64,000 nt of DNA from Bradyrhizobium lupini (GCF_040939785.1 NZ_CP162553.1:7087001-7151000); one strand, 5' to 3'; numbered from the stretch's first letter, positions 45,522 through 54,379 are shown. Notes: generated by a model not told the origin, from the sequence alone. A program made the numbers and translations.

Positions 45522-46901
45522 ATGGCCGAAGTCGATACATCCTTCTACAAGGACGCTGTTTCTGACAGCCCGCTTAAGGTCGCCGGAGAAGTTGCCGACT
45601 ATCGCAACAAGCTCCTGTCCAACGTCCAGAATCAACAAGCGGTTCAGATCAACGGAGTCCGGCTCGCAACTGAACGTTTCGGCATGATCAACAACGCGGC
45701 TGCCGGCTTGCTGTCTGATCCAGATCTCGGCACGAAGGACGTAACTGGGAAGGTATGGGAGACACTTGGCCGTCTGACGAAGGGCGACGTGATGTCCGCG
45801 CAGCACGCTGTTCAATTCATGCAGGGCTTCCCGGCGGATCCGAGGCTTCAGCCTCAGTATTTGAAGAACGTCCACGCCCAGACGCTCAGTGCTGAGCAGC
45901 GCGGGCGCGCGTACATGGGCGAGGTTCAGGGCGTGCCGACCGGCGGCGGCACCAAGCTAGTCCAGCAGCCTGCCTACGGCGGCTCCCCTCCGCGTGATCT
46001 TGGTTATATTCCAAACACGCTCCAGCCGAGCGAGCGCGTCCCTCAGTCCGACCCGAACCAGCCGAACTATGGTGGCAAGAGCTTCGTAGGCGGCACGGGT
46101 AATCCGCATATCGAGGGCCCCGCCAATCCCATGGGCGACTATTCCACTACGCGTCCGCTGCGGGAGGGCAACGGCGTCCACGCGGCACCGATGAAGTCAC
46201 AAAGCTCGCCGCCAGGTGGGTCTGGTCCTCCTACCGCACGGCCGATAGTCTCTGATTTGCCGCCGGGCGATGTTGAAGCAAAGCGAAAGGCTGGCGAGGG
46301 CTCCGGTGATGAGCTGGTGAATGCGCGCCATCGCAGCATCAACTTCCAGCAGGAGGTCTTCCCGCTTGAACAGGCCATTCCCGCCCTGGAAAAGCTCGGC
46401 ACGAAGGGCTCCGGCCCAGGCACCGAGAGCATCAATCACCTGAAGTCGTTTGTCCTCTCGAATATCCCAGGCGCGGACTTCAAGGGGCTGAAGGACGACG
46501 TCGCGACGTACGACAAGGCAAAGAAGTACCTCACCGACTTCGTCAATCAGAACGGCAACAGCGGCACCAATGACAAATTGGCAGCCGCGTTCGCCGGCAA
46601 TCCGTCCGTCAACATCAGCAACGCTGCCGCGGTGGACGTCGCCAAATCAGCACTAGCCTTGCGTCGCATGAAGCAGGCCCAGCTCGCGGCCTTCGAGCAA
46701 TCGGGGCTGCCCGAGAGCGAGTTCGGCAAATTTGCCTCGAAGTGGAACGTCACCGCTGATCCTCGCGCCTACGGCTTCGACATGATGAGTGCAGCTCAGC
46801 GGAAATCTATTCTGGATGGGCTGCCCAAGGGCAAGCGCGAACTCTTCATGCTCAATGTGCAGGACGCGGCCGAGCAGGGCCTGATTAAGGCGCCACGCTG
46901 A
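45522..46901 (+). CDS. Phage virion-type hypothetical protein
   Basis: 459 residues: helical N-terminus (LKVAGEVADYRNKLLSNVQN, VMSAQHAVQFMQGFPADPRL), a long Pro/Gly/Asn-rich linker (about 140-245), and a helical C-terminus. Such architecture occurs in virion/ejection proteins encoded beside tail genes of podovirus-like phages. Assignment by position and composition only. Its TGA overlaps the next ATG. Confidence 0.55.
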   Translation: MAEVDTSFYKDAVSDSPLKVAGEVADYRNKLLSNVQNQQAVQINGVRLATERFGMINNAAAGLLSDPDLGTKDVTGKVWETLGRLTKGDVMSAQHAVQFMQGFPADPRLQPQYLKNVHAQTLSAEQRGRAYMGEVQGVPTGGGTKLVQQPAYGGSPPRDLGYIPNTLQPSERVPQSDPNQPNYGGKSFVGGTGNPHIEGPANPMGDYSTTRPLREGNGVHAAPMKSQSSPPGGSGPPTARPIVSDLPPGDVEAKRKAGEGSGDELVNARHRSINFQQEVFPLEQAIPALEKLGTKGSGPGTESINHLKSFVLSNIPGADFKGLKDDVATYDKAKKYLTDFVNQNGNSGTNDKLAAAFAGNPSVNISNAAAVDVAKSALALRRMKQAQLAAFEQSGLPESEFGKFASKWNVTADPRAYGFDMMSAAQRKSILDGLPKGKRELFMLNVQDAAEQGLIKAPR

Positions 46902-48628
46902 TGCCGATGGACGAAAAAGCATTTCACGGCATTTGGGGTACGGAAGGCGCGAAAGCACCGGCGGATGAAACCGGCACGCGCGTTCTGGACCCCAAGGCCT
47001 TTGAGAGCCAGTGGCTAGTCGAGCCCAAGAAGTCCGCCGGTGACGAGCCGGTAGACATCGGCCAGGGTCGCGCAGAGGGCGTACAGTTCTTGCGTGGCGT
47101 TCCGGTAGCCGGAGCCTATGCCGACAAAGCCGCTGCGGCCCTAAATGCCGCAGCTTCCCCGTTTATCTCGACACCGGGCATGTCCAACGCGCCGACGTTC
47201 TCCGAGCGAATGACGGAGAACGAACGGCGGATCAAGATCGGCGCCGATAAGTATGCTGAGGACCATCCTGTTGCTGCCGGAGTTGAACAGTTTGCAGGCG
47301 GTACGGCGGCAATGGCGCCCCTCGCCGCCACCGCAGCAGGTGCGCGTGCTCTAGGGCTTACCGGACAGCTGTGGCAGCGTGCTGTTACAGGCGGTGCTAC
47401 CGGCGCCGGTCTTAGCGGCGCAGATGCTCTGGCAAGAAGCGGCGGAGATATCAAAGAAGCCGGCAAAGGCGCGTCAATTGGCGCCGGAGTCGGCGTCTTG
47501 TCACCCTTCGTCGCGCGAGTAATCGGCGCCGGGGTGAACAAGGTAATGGCGCCGGCAGCCGACCGCGCCACAAACTATCTGCTCCAGCGCGCAGAAGATC
47601 TTGGCATTCCGATCCGGCCCTCGCAGTCGAGCACATCGCCGTTCATCAACAAGATGGACCAGATGGTGCCCAAGATTCCAGGCTCGGGGATGGGCGCGGC
47701 AATCGATGAGCAACGCACGGGATTCAACCGGGCGGTGGCGCGGACCTTCGGTGGCGACGCTACTCGCATCACCCCAGACGTGATGGCAGCGGCCAAGAAG
47801 CGCTTGGGTCAGGAGTTCGATGCGGTCGAGAAAGGCACGGTTGTTCGGTTTGACCGGCCATTGGCAGGCAAGCTCAGTGGCATCCTTAGCGATGCAAGCA
47901 GCGTCCTTGAGCCGGACCAGATCGCACCGATCGCGAAGCGCGTGACGGAAATCTCCAATCTCGTGAAGAACGGCGAGTTTGACGGCCGCTCGTTCAACAA
48001 CATGCTCAAGAAGGATGCCCCTCTCAGCCGGCTTCAGAAGAGCACAGATCCGAACGTAAAGTTCTATGCGGGGCAGATCAGGACGGCGCTCCAGGACGCC
48101 TTGGAGCGGTCGGCACCAGCCGACCTGGCGCAGCGGTACAATCTTGCACGCTACCAGTATCGCAACATGAAGACCATCGAGCCTCTGGCGGAGAAGGCTG
48201 CCACAGGTGACATCTCCCCGACGCTGCTGTTGAACGAGGTACGAAAGGCGAATCCGAATTTCGCCTATGGCAGCGGCGGGGACATCGCAGATATCGCCCA
48301 GATCGGGCAGCGCTTCATGAAGCAGCCGCCAGACTCGGGCACTCCACTCGGGACCAAGGTGCTTGATACCTTCGTGCACGGAGCACCCGCCTTGGCGGGC
48401 GCGGCATTGGGTGGGGGCGCCGCATACGGTGGCGGCTTCGATCCTATGACGGACGTCGGTCTTGGACTTGGTGGCTTGATGGCAACCGCCGCGATGGCGC
48501 GCGGCGCCGGCCGCGTGATGCTTCGCCCGCAAATGATTGAGAACGCACTGACGCGGTCCCAGGTGGCTGCACCGGCAGCCGCAAACCGACTGATGCAAAT
48601 CAATCGGCCGGAGGAGCAGCGTCAATAA
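46901..48628 (+). CDS. Phage internal virion/ejection-type protein
   Basis: 575 residues. Gly/Ala-rich hydrophobic stretches (AAMAPLAATAAGARALGLTG and GASIGAGVGVLSPFVARVIG) alternate with helical regions; another Gly/Ala-rich segment lies near the C-terminus (ALAGAALGGGAAYGGG). This pattern fits proteins injected with phage DNA that interact with membranes. No enzymatic motif seen. Follows the previous gene with a 1-bp overlap. Confidence 0.55.
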   Translation: MPMDEKAFHGIWGTEGAKAPADETGTRVLDPKAFESQWLVEPKKSAGDEPVDIGQGRAEGVQFLRGVPVAGAYADKAAAALNAAASPFISTPGMSNAPTFSERMTENERRIKIGADKYAEDHPVAAGVEQFAGGTAAMAPLAATAAGARALGLTGQLWQRAVTGGATGAGLSGADALARSGGDIKEAGKGASIGAGVGVLSPFVARVIGAGVNKVMAPAADRATNYLLQRAEDLGIPIRPSQSSTSPFINKMDQMVPKIPGSGMGAAIDEQRTGFNRAVARTFGGDATRITPDVMAAAKKRLGQEFDAVEKGTVVRFDRPLAGKLSGILSDASSVLEPDQIAPIAKRVTEISNLVKNGEFDGRSFNNMLKKDAPLSRLQKSTDPNVKFYAGQIRTALQDALERSAPADLAQRYNLARYQYRNMKTIEPLAEKAATGDISPTLLLNEVRKANPNFAYGSGGDIADIAQIGQRFMKQPPDSGTPLGTKVLDTFVHGAPALAGAALGGGAAYGGGFDPMTDVGLGLGGLMATAAMARGAGRVMLRPQMIENALTRSQVAAPAAANRLMQINRPEEQRQ

Positions 48629-48804
48629 TGAGGCTGTTTGTAGCCGAGCTTTTCGGCCGAATATCCGAGTACGGCCGTGAGGAAGGCCCCGGCAGCGAAG
48701 CCATAACCAAAGTCCGCGCTGATGCCGGTGATTAGAAGTTTGACCAGCCACATGCAGCCGATGAACAGCACAATGCAAATCGAGTAGAAAATCAGGGCTC
48801 TCAT
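48622..48804 (-). CDS. Possible small membrane protein on the opposite strand
   Basis: 60 residues from ATG 48804 (GGGTGA upstream): RALIFYSICIVLFIGCMWLV, then a second hydrophobic stretch FGYGFAAGAFLTAVLGYS. The start codon overlaps the ATG of the plus-strand gene at 48803, leaving no promoter space. Holin-like size, but only speculative. Confidence 0.4.
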   Translation of the reverse strand: MRALIFYSICIVLFIGCMWLVKLLITGISADFGYGFAAGAFLTAVLGYSAEKLGYKQPHY

Positions 48805-49336
48805 GACGGTCACCCGTTCGAACATGCAAGCGGAAGACACAGGTTTAAGCGAATTGCTGGCCTTTGTGAAGGATATCCGGGCAGCCGGTGCGGCGGCGCC
48901 CGCGCTTCACTACTGGATGCCCGAGCGCTCCGGGGACGCTGATACGGACTACCAGCGCGGCAAATGGCACTTCAGAGAAGCCGTAGCAACGTCGCGCCGG
49001 CCGGGTGCGGGAATGTTTCTCGCCTATGTCCTCATGGCCATGTACGGCCGCCTCGGCCGCATGGAGCATGGTTTTCTTGACGCCCTCACTGAGGTCGCTC
49101 AGGTCGGCGCGATCCCTCAGCCGCTTACCGACGAGGAGATGTGCGAGGAAGCGGGGTTTTTGGAGCAAGAACGTCTGCACGAAAGCCAGATGGCGGGAGC
49201 ACTTGCATCCCGGCGCTGGTTTCCGGATCTCGCGAGCGTGCACCTTTACGCGATGCTCAGCGGCGTCGGTGGCGAACACATCGGCGCGGCTATTACCATG
49301 ATTGCGCGAACAGCGCTCAACGGAACGAGGCACTAA
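48803..49336 (+). CDS. Prophage hypothetical protein
   Basis: 177 residues (or 170 from ATG 48824). SELLAFVKDIRAAGAAAPAL, ALHYWMPERSGDADT and PLTDEEMCEEAGFLEQERLH. Helical; no domain recognised. Reads toward 49341 with a 4-bp gap. Confidence 0.5.
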   Translation: MTVTRSNMQAEDTGLSELLAFVKDIRAAGAAAPALHYWMPERSGDADTDYQRGKWHFREAVATSRRPGAGMFLAYVLMAMYGRLGRMEHGFLDALTEVAQVGAIPQPLTDEEMCEEAGFLEQERLHESQMAGALASRRWFPDLASVHLYAMLSGVGGEHIGAAITMIARTALNGTRH

Positions 49337-49340
49337 ACCC

Positions 49341-49874
49341 ATGTGGGCAAGCAAAGATCGGAATGACTACGAGGCGATGGTGGCCCGGGTGCGAAAGCAC
49401 TACGGCAACTCCGTCGAGGTGGGCGGCTACAATTCGCACGACATTCTAAACCTGAAGAGGCTGGATGCCGACCGGGAGCAGCACGAAGCTAAAGCCCGGG
49501 AGGAGCGTCCGTTTGTGGAGGCGGGCGGCCGCATGCACCAAAGCCGTCAGCGGGCGTTGAAGGCTTGGCGGACGATCACCGATGCGTCCGAGAAGTTGGC
49601 CACCAATCGGAGGGTACACCTCATCAACGGGCTCAGCGCGGAAATGCTTGAGCCAGCTGCTATGCCTCGATGGCCCGACCAGGGCCCGTCAACGGTCGCG
49701 CGGTATGACGAACTGGATGCAGAGGCCGCCTTGATCGCTACCGAGTTGGAGACCCGGGCTAGCAAGCTGTCCAGGTACGTCAGCGAATGGGAGCAGATGA
49801 CCCCAGATCAGCAGAACCGGTCGCTCATTCTGGCGATTGCCGATCGGCTCGCTATCGAGGCGTCGCCCAAGTGA
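49341..49874 (+). CDS. Prophage hypothetical protein (helical)
   Basis: 177 residues from ATG 49341. WASKDRNDYEAMVARVRKHY, KLATNRRVHLINGLSAEMLE and LATELETRAS-like helices. No family recognised. Its TGA overlaps the next GTG (GTGA). Confidence 0.5.
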   Translation: MWASKDRNDYEAMVARVRKHYGNSVEVGGYNSHDILNLKRLDADREQHEAKAREERPFVEAGGRMHQSRQRALKAWRTITDASEKLATNRRVHLINGLSAEMLEPAAMPRWPDQGPSTVARYDELDAEAALIATELETRASKLSRYVSEWEQMTPDQQNRSLILAIADRLAIEASPK

Positions 49875-50713
49875 CGAAGAAAGGGCCAAAGGCACGGAAG
49901 CTACCCCGCAGACGCCCGGCCGCGCCCAGCCCGGTGGCCGCGGCCGTGGCACCCGCGCCAGCGATTGAGCGCAATCCAAAGACCGTCACCCTCGACCTCG
50001 AGAAATCCCTTAAAGGCACTCACCAATGCATTGGTGGCTCCAGAGCTGACGAGTGGAACAGCCTTATCGCCGATCAGGCGTTCAAGACCCTCTGGAAAAC
50101 CGGGCACGAAAAGACCGACAGCGATTGGACTGACGGGATACTTCTCGCCCTGATCTGCATAAAGCCCCGCGACGAGTTCGAGGGCATGCTGGCCGCCCAG
50201 ATGTTCGGAGCCCACAACGCGGCGATGGAATGTTACCGCCGGGCGATGGTCCCCGACCAATCGTTTGCCGGGCGCCAGGAGGCCCTCAACCAGGCTAACA
50301 AGCTCTCTCGCACCTATGCGGCCCTCCTGGAGGCCCTGAACCGTCATCGCGGCAAGGGGCAGCAGAAGGTCACCGTCGAGCACGTGCACGTCTACCAGGG
50401 CGGGCAGGCCATTGTGGGAGCGGTGGAGCCCCCGGGGGCGGGGGCTTTGAAAAAAGGGAGGGTCAACCCCTTGCTGTTGGACATGTGGAATGCGCCACGA
50501 TGCGGCGCGAAGACCAGGAGCGGCAGGCCGTGCGAGTCGCCGGGCATGGCTAATGGGCGGTGCCGGATGCATGGAGGCCCGTCCCCAGGTGCCCCCAAGG
50601 GCAATCGGAACAACTTCAAGCACGGGTACTATTCGGCTGAAGCAGTTGCTCGGCGGCGCGAGATCTCAGCCATGCTGCGCACGGCTCGAAGCGTGTTGAT
50701 CGATGCCCATTGA
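49871..50713 (+). CDS. Island protein with CxxxTxxGxxC zinc-type motif and KGNRNNFKHG tail
   Basis: 280 residues from GTG 49871. Contains AQMFGAHNAAMECYRRAMVP, ANKLSRTYAALLEALNRHRG, TVEHVHVYQGGQAIVGAV, then a Cys/His knuckle (RCGAKTRSGRPCESPG, RCRMHGG) and PKGNRNNFKHGYYSAEAVAR. This combination is widespread on alphaproteobacterial islands and prophages but has no assigned role. The knuckle plus basic tail suggests nucleic-acid binding. Confidence 0.65.
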   Translation: MTKKGPKARKLPRRRPAAPSPVAAAVAPAPAIERNPKTVTLDLEKSLKGTHQCIGGSRADEWNSLIADQAFKTLWKTGHEKTDSDWTDGILLALICIKPRDEFEGMLAAQMFGAHNAAMECYRRAMVPDQSFAGRQEALNQANKLSRTYAALLEALNRHRGKGQQKVTVEHVHVYQGGQAIVGAVEPPGAGALKKGRVNPLLLDMWNAPRCGAKTRSGRPCESPGMANGRCRMHGGPSPGAPKGNRNNFKHGYYSAEAVARRREISAMLRTARSVLIDAH

Positions 50714-50851
50714 TCGCCGACGGCGAGTCCATCAAGCGGCTGCGCAGGACGCCGATTCTGTGAACTTCAAGAACTTCTGGCTCTTGAAGGCATTTCTTAA
50801 CGGTCATATGGTCTGCTTCGTGATGAATGCCCAGCTGAGACGACCGCCGCC

Positions 50852-51682
50852 ATGACTAGCCGACGGCCAGCAGACCTCCCGGAGTTCAGGGCACCTCCGC
50901 TGACCGAGGTTGCGCTCGGTGCCCAGTTTGACGTCATTCCGGGCTTCCTGACGCCCCACGTCGGACTAGTTTGGCAGCGCTTTCGCGACCAATTTCCGCT
51001 GCTCGAAGAGCAGCAGGCTCTTCCGCCTATTTTCGAGACTTTCGGACCCAATCCCCAGTTTGGCATGAGCCTGCAGCTCGTGGCTGGTCCTGAGACGCCC
51101 AGGGTGTTCTTCATCAATCAGGCGCGCACCGAGCTTCTGCAGGTTCAGAAGGACCGCTTTCTGCACAATTGGCGCAAGGTGGGCGCGGCGGACAGCTATC
51201 CGAGATTTGAGCGGATGCTTGAGACGTTCAAAACCGGTTTCGCCACTTTTTCGGATGCAATTTCTAGTGAGGGCCTCGGCTCCATCATTCCGAATCAGTG
51301 TGAGGTCACCTATATCAACCAGATGCCGGTTGCGTCAGGTGGAAGTCTCTCGGATATAACGGACGACCTGTTCGGGCAACATACTGGTAGCCTTGCGCTT
51401 GATGACCTCGGCAAGCCCGAGGACCTCAGGTTTCTTCTGCGCTACATCATGAGAGACGACGACGGAAAGCCCATGGGCCGCCTCCTTGCCTCGGCTGAGC
51501 CTGGTCGCAGGTTGGACGGACAGGCAATCATTCAGCTTACCCTGACTGCACGCGGTCGACCGACGACTCCCGACGAAAATGGTATTGTTGATTTTTTGAA
51601 CAAAGGCCGCATTAGTGTCGTTAAAGGTTTTGCCCATCTGACGGGGCCAAAGATGCATAAGCTGTGGGAGAGAACGCAATGA
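50852..51682 (+). CDS. TIGR04255 family protein
   Basis: 276 residues, full length for the family. Diagnostic blocks: PPLTEVALGAQF near the start, LVWQRFRDQFPLLEEQ, ELLQVQKDRFLHNWRKVG, and NQCEVTYINQ. TIGR04255 proteins are sporadically distributed and uncharacterised. Here it leads a compact three-gene unit (ATGA overlap with gene 2, 20-bp gap to gene 3) within a phage-derived island, a typical position for defence or toxin-antitoxin-type cargo, which remains inference. Confidence 0.85.
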   Translation: MTSRRPADLPEFRAPPLTEVALGAQFDVIPGFLTPHVGLVWQRFRDQFPLLEEQQALPPIFETFGPNPQFGMSLQLVAGPETPRVFFINQARTELLQVQKDRFLHNWRKVGAADSYPRFERMLETFKTGFATFSDAISSEGLGSIIPNQCEVTYINQMPVASGGSLSDITDDLFGQHTGSLALDDLGKPEDLRFLLRYIMRDDDGKPMGRLLASAEPGRRLDGQAIIQLTLTARGRPTTPDENGIVDFLNKGRISVVKGFAHLTGPKMHKLWERTQ

Positions 51683-52173
51683 CCGCGACAGCGCTTCGCA
51701 CAGATGACCAGTGGTATCAATCAGCCAACACCGTTGGCGAGCTGGTCAGATCGAGCTTCAAGCCGGTGGTTGTTGCGCGGCCTCAGCTGAGCGCACCGAG
51801 CGTCGTGCACCGTTCGAAATGGGCGAGAGCAGCTGTCGATCGGCTGATGGCTCTGGCGCCACTGCGCGACAATTGGGACCAGCGCGGATCAGCTGCCGTA
51901 CGCGCTGACGTACTCTCGTTTGCCTGGCACGCGTTGGCCCAAATTATGCCAGAGGATGGTTTGCCTCCCAATATAGTTCCGCTCGGCAACGGCGGTATTC
52001 AGTTGGAGTGGAGTTCAGACTCCGCCGAGCTTGAAGTGGAAATCGCGCGGCCTTTTCAGATTTCGGCTTTGTTGGTCGAAGCCGGCAACGGTGGCGCTGA
52101 GGTTGAGACCGATCTGCCTACGGATACTTGGGATCGACTGACGGAAGTACTTCGAGATCATTTCCGCAGTTAG
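51679..52173 (+). CDS. TIGR04255-cassette second gene
   Basis: 164 residues from ATG 51679, overlapping the preceding stop. VDRLMALAPLRDNWDQRGSA, and GGIQLEWSSDSAELEVEIAR are recognisable blocks: a short L-x-x-N-W-D-x-x-G motif followed by an expected beta-rich half. No enzymatic motif. A small partner or sensor is possible. Confidence 0.7.
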   Translation: MTATALRTDDQWYQSANTVGELVRSSFKPVVVARPQLSAPSVVHRSKWARAAVDRLMALAPLRDNWDQRGSAAVRADVLSFAWHALAQIMPEDGLPPNIVPLGNGGIQLEWSSDSAELEVEIARPFQISALLVEAGNGGAEVETDLPTDTWDRLTEVLRDHFRS

Positions 52174-52193
52174 CTCGTCGGACCTCGAAGGTC

Positions 52194-52622
52194 ATGCCGG
52201 CGCCACCGTTTCGCGATCAACACGGCACGATCCTTCCGCACGATCACCCGGAAATTCTCGACGCCGACTACGTTCTGCGACACATCGTTCCACCGCACGA
52301 TCTTCATCCTGATCCGGCGAAAGGCACTGTGCGGGTATCCTCCGGAGCGTATTCCGAATCGAGTGACGGCGGCATGTCGGTGGATATCATTCGCTGGATG
52401 GCCGCCGATGGGCTCGATGCGTGCGATTATCTTGCCGAAGATGGTATGGGCGCGACCAAGATCCGGGTTGGCGACCTCAGGGCTTTGGGGCTCATGGTCG
52501 GCTGGGACCCCGACACTGGCCACGAACATCATGGTGCTGTGTGGGGCATCAAGGATCAGAAGCAACGGCGCCGAATTTCGAAACTCGCAATAACCGTGCG
52601 CAAAGCGGCCGGCGAGACCTAG
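52194..52622 (+). CDS. TIGR04255-cassette third gene
   Basis: 142 residues from ATG 52194. Beginning PAPPFRDQHGTILPHDHPEI; the core includes YSESSDGGMSVDIIRWMAAD, GATKIRVGDLRALGLMVGWD and HHGAVWGIK. Unrecognised by me; the S-S-D-G-G-M-S-V-D and H-x-x-V-W-G segments look conserved and could form an active or binding site. Follows the second gene closely. Confidence 0.65.
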   Translation: MPAPPFRDQHGTILPHDHPEILDADYVLRHIVPPHDLHPDPAKGTVRVSSGAYSESSDGGMSVDIIRWMAADGLDACDYLAEDGMGATKIRVGDLRALGLMVGWDPDTGHEHHGAVWGIKDQKQRRRISKLAITVRKAAGET

Positions 52623-52693
52623 GTGCTCGTCGGCTGCGCTCCAAGATAACAACGTATAAGGCCCGCCAGCGTGACCCCGGCGCATACGACCAT

Positions 52694-52828
52694 GCCGCCA
52701 ACTGAGGCGGGCTTACTTCTGGGTGTTCCGCTTATAAATACACGCGCTGGGAACAAACCAAGATTTATTATTTTCACAATCTGTTCTCTGCCCGGAGAAC
52801 AACGTGCCCGCCAGTGTGAACCGGCGGG
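52694..52828. repeat. Hairpin-bearing repeat element R, copy 1
   Basis: Starts with GCCGCC-AACTGA-GGCGGG, then a conserved AT-richer segment (CTTACTTCTGGGTGTTCCGC, TTATAAATACACGC), the hairpin GTTCTC-TGCCCG-GAGAAC (52782-52799), and a second hairpin CCCGCC-N10-GGCGGG (52807-52828). The inverted partner is at 61701-61838. Confidence 0.8.
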
Positions 52829-52894
52829 TTTGCCTTGCTTCGAACGATTATTGAAACGCGAGGACGTACCTACCAATCCTTCCGCAATTCTACA

Positions 52895-53110
52895 TCACTC
52901 TTTCAAGTCCGAGAGACACCACAGTGCACCGGCATGGAATATGGCGCTCATTAGGCCGCCAAAGAGGAACGAGCCCGCGACCGTAAATACGCTGCCCGTG
53001 TTGCTGCCAAACACCGGCGCTATGATGCCGCCCACGAGCGCGGCCACGCCGAGATTGTTTAGATACGTTGCATGCAGCTTCGCCTTTTCGTTGTGAATGA
53101 GATTGCCCAT
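52895..53110 (-). CDS. Small two-span membrane protein
   Basis: 71 residues with GGGGGAG at SD distance. NNLGVAALVGGIIAPVFGSN and FTVAGSFLFGGLMSAIFHAG are two membrane helices; polar N-terminus (GNLIHNEKAKLHATYLN). Seen as orphan cargo in islands; function unknown. Confidence 0.65.
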   Translation of the reverse strand: MGNLIHNEKAKLHATYLNNLGVAALVGGIIAPVFGSNTGSVFTVAGSFLFGGLMSAIFHAGALWCLSDLKE

Positions 53111-53144
53111 CGAACTCCCCCTTTGAATCCCAACTTGGTTAGAG

Positions 53145-53818
53145 CTAGCGAAGCATTGACCTGATCGACGACGCAGAAAAGGTTGCTCCCCGCTCGTTCA
53201 AATGCCCGAGCCTAGCCAGTTCTGCAGCTACATCGCGCAAAGATCTGTTTTTGGTCGCCAACTGCTTTGCAACTTCGACCATAGCTGGCTTCCGTTCAGC
53301 CCAGCTCTTACGTCCCTCTACTTTGGCGCCGGTCCTTCGACGCTTTCGCTCTCTCGCGCCTCGCAGCTTGGCAACGGTCATCGCCTTGTCAAACTGTGCA
53401 ACGGCCCCAAGGATCTGGCGGATCAGCACCGCAGTCGGAGTATCGTCCATGAACTGATCGGGGAGTCGGCCGCGATCAGCGCTACGCCCTCCGCATTTAG
53501 CCGCTTCCATCCCGTTTCCTGGACGATCAAGTCACGCGCGAAGCGGTTGGCTGTTTCGACGATGATTGTCCGGACACCATTGGTGGCGATCAATTCCAGG
53601 GCGCCCATAAAGCCCGGCCTGGTATCTATGGTGTCGCTTCCACCAATGGCCGGATCATCGAACCACTCTACTATGCGGTAACCGGCCCGGTTCGCGTAAG
53701 CCTGGATCGCCTTCCGCTGGCGGGTGACGCTATCTTTGTCTGGCCCGACGTTCGCTGCCGAACTGGTCCGCGTGTAGCCAATGGCGGGCTTTCTTTGGCG
53801 TTTCTCTTGATCCCGCAT
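53145..53818 (-). pseudogene. Serine recombinase (resolvase/invertase family), frameshifted
   Basis: N-part from ATG 53818: IGYTRTSSAANVGPDKDSVT (the Y-x-R-x-S nucleophile segment), RFARDLIVQETGWKRLNAEG; C-part in another frame: QFMDDTPTAVLIRQILGAVA, FDKAMTVAKLRGARERKRR, and a C-terminal HTH (SLRDVAAELARLGHLNERGA). The join at GGGG 53460-53463 needs one extra base to give a continuous A-D-S-P-D-Q-F-M-D-D. About 224 residues when repaired: the small resolvase class. If the frameshift is real it is inactive. Confidence 0.82.
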
Positions 53819-53990
53819 GGACTTACCCCAGAAATGTACGGATTTCTCAGGAAAACTGTACAGCCTTTACAGGCCGCCTTCCAGTCTTTCCTACCTACCG
53901 AGCGAGGCCTCAACCTGATGTGCGGACCCATTGGCGTTTTGCTGAGAAGCGCACCATCATAGAAAAGGACACCAAAAATCAGGATGGACC

Positions 53991-54140
53991 GTGGAAGCAG
54001 CTCAGGAAGCACTGATCGAGCAGTGGGGCGAAAAAACTAGAGACCAAGTTCTCAGCAGGTCGCTGTCGGAGCTTTATGCCGCGTTGGGGTGGCCCGAACC
54101 GCTCATCGAAGAGGAACAGCTCGCAGAACCGCGTCTTTGA
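53991..54140 (+). CDS. Possible 49-aa protein
   Basis: GTG 53991 to TGA 54140: VEAAQEALIEQWGEKTRDQV, then SELYAALGWPEPLIEEEQL and a short end. Protein-like composition, weak SD. Low confidence. Confidence 0.35.
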   Translation: MEAAQEALIEQWGEKTRDQVLSRSLSELYAALGWPEPLIEEEQLAEPRL

Positions 54141-54203
54141 TAGCGCTGGGCGAAGTAACAGCCTCTTTCGCCAATCATAGGATGAAGGCGGTTGCGGCTC
54201 GCG

Positions 54204-54279
54204 CGTGCTAATTAGCCTTGGTTCTTCGGGTACAAGTGCAGCTTATGAAGCCGCTGCTCTACCATTGAGCTACTCCGGC
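54204..54279 (-). pseudogene. Half tRNA with CAT anticodon (3' half missing)
   Basis: Minus strand from 54279: GCCGGAG-TA, D arm GCTC-AATGGTA-GAGC, A, anticodon arm GCGGC-TTCATAA-GCTGC with CAT at positions 34-36. The sequence that follows (ACTTGTACCCGAAGAACC) has no T arm and no CTCCGGC acceptor strand. So it is a truncated tRNA-Met/Ile2-like gene, perhaps a relic of a phage tRNA or of a broken attachment site. The end coordinate is nominal. Confidence 0.6.
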
Positions 54280-54379
54280 GATTTAGTTGTCGCGGCAGCC
54301 GTCCTGTCTTTTCTTCTAATCCACTGGTAGTAACGTGTCCCTTCCACACGCCTTTCGGGGCTCAACGCGGGAGGTTTCA

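Noticed and set aside
52170..52685. Minus-strand ORF opposite cassette gene 3
   Set aside because: No start signal and overlaps a plus-strand gene with better coding character.
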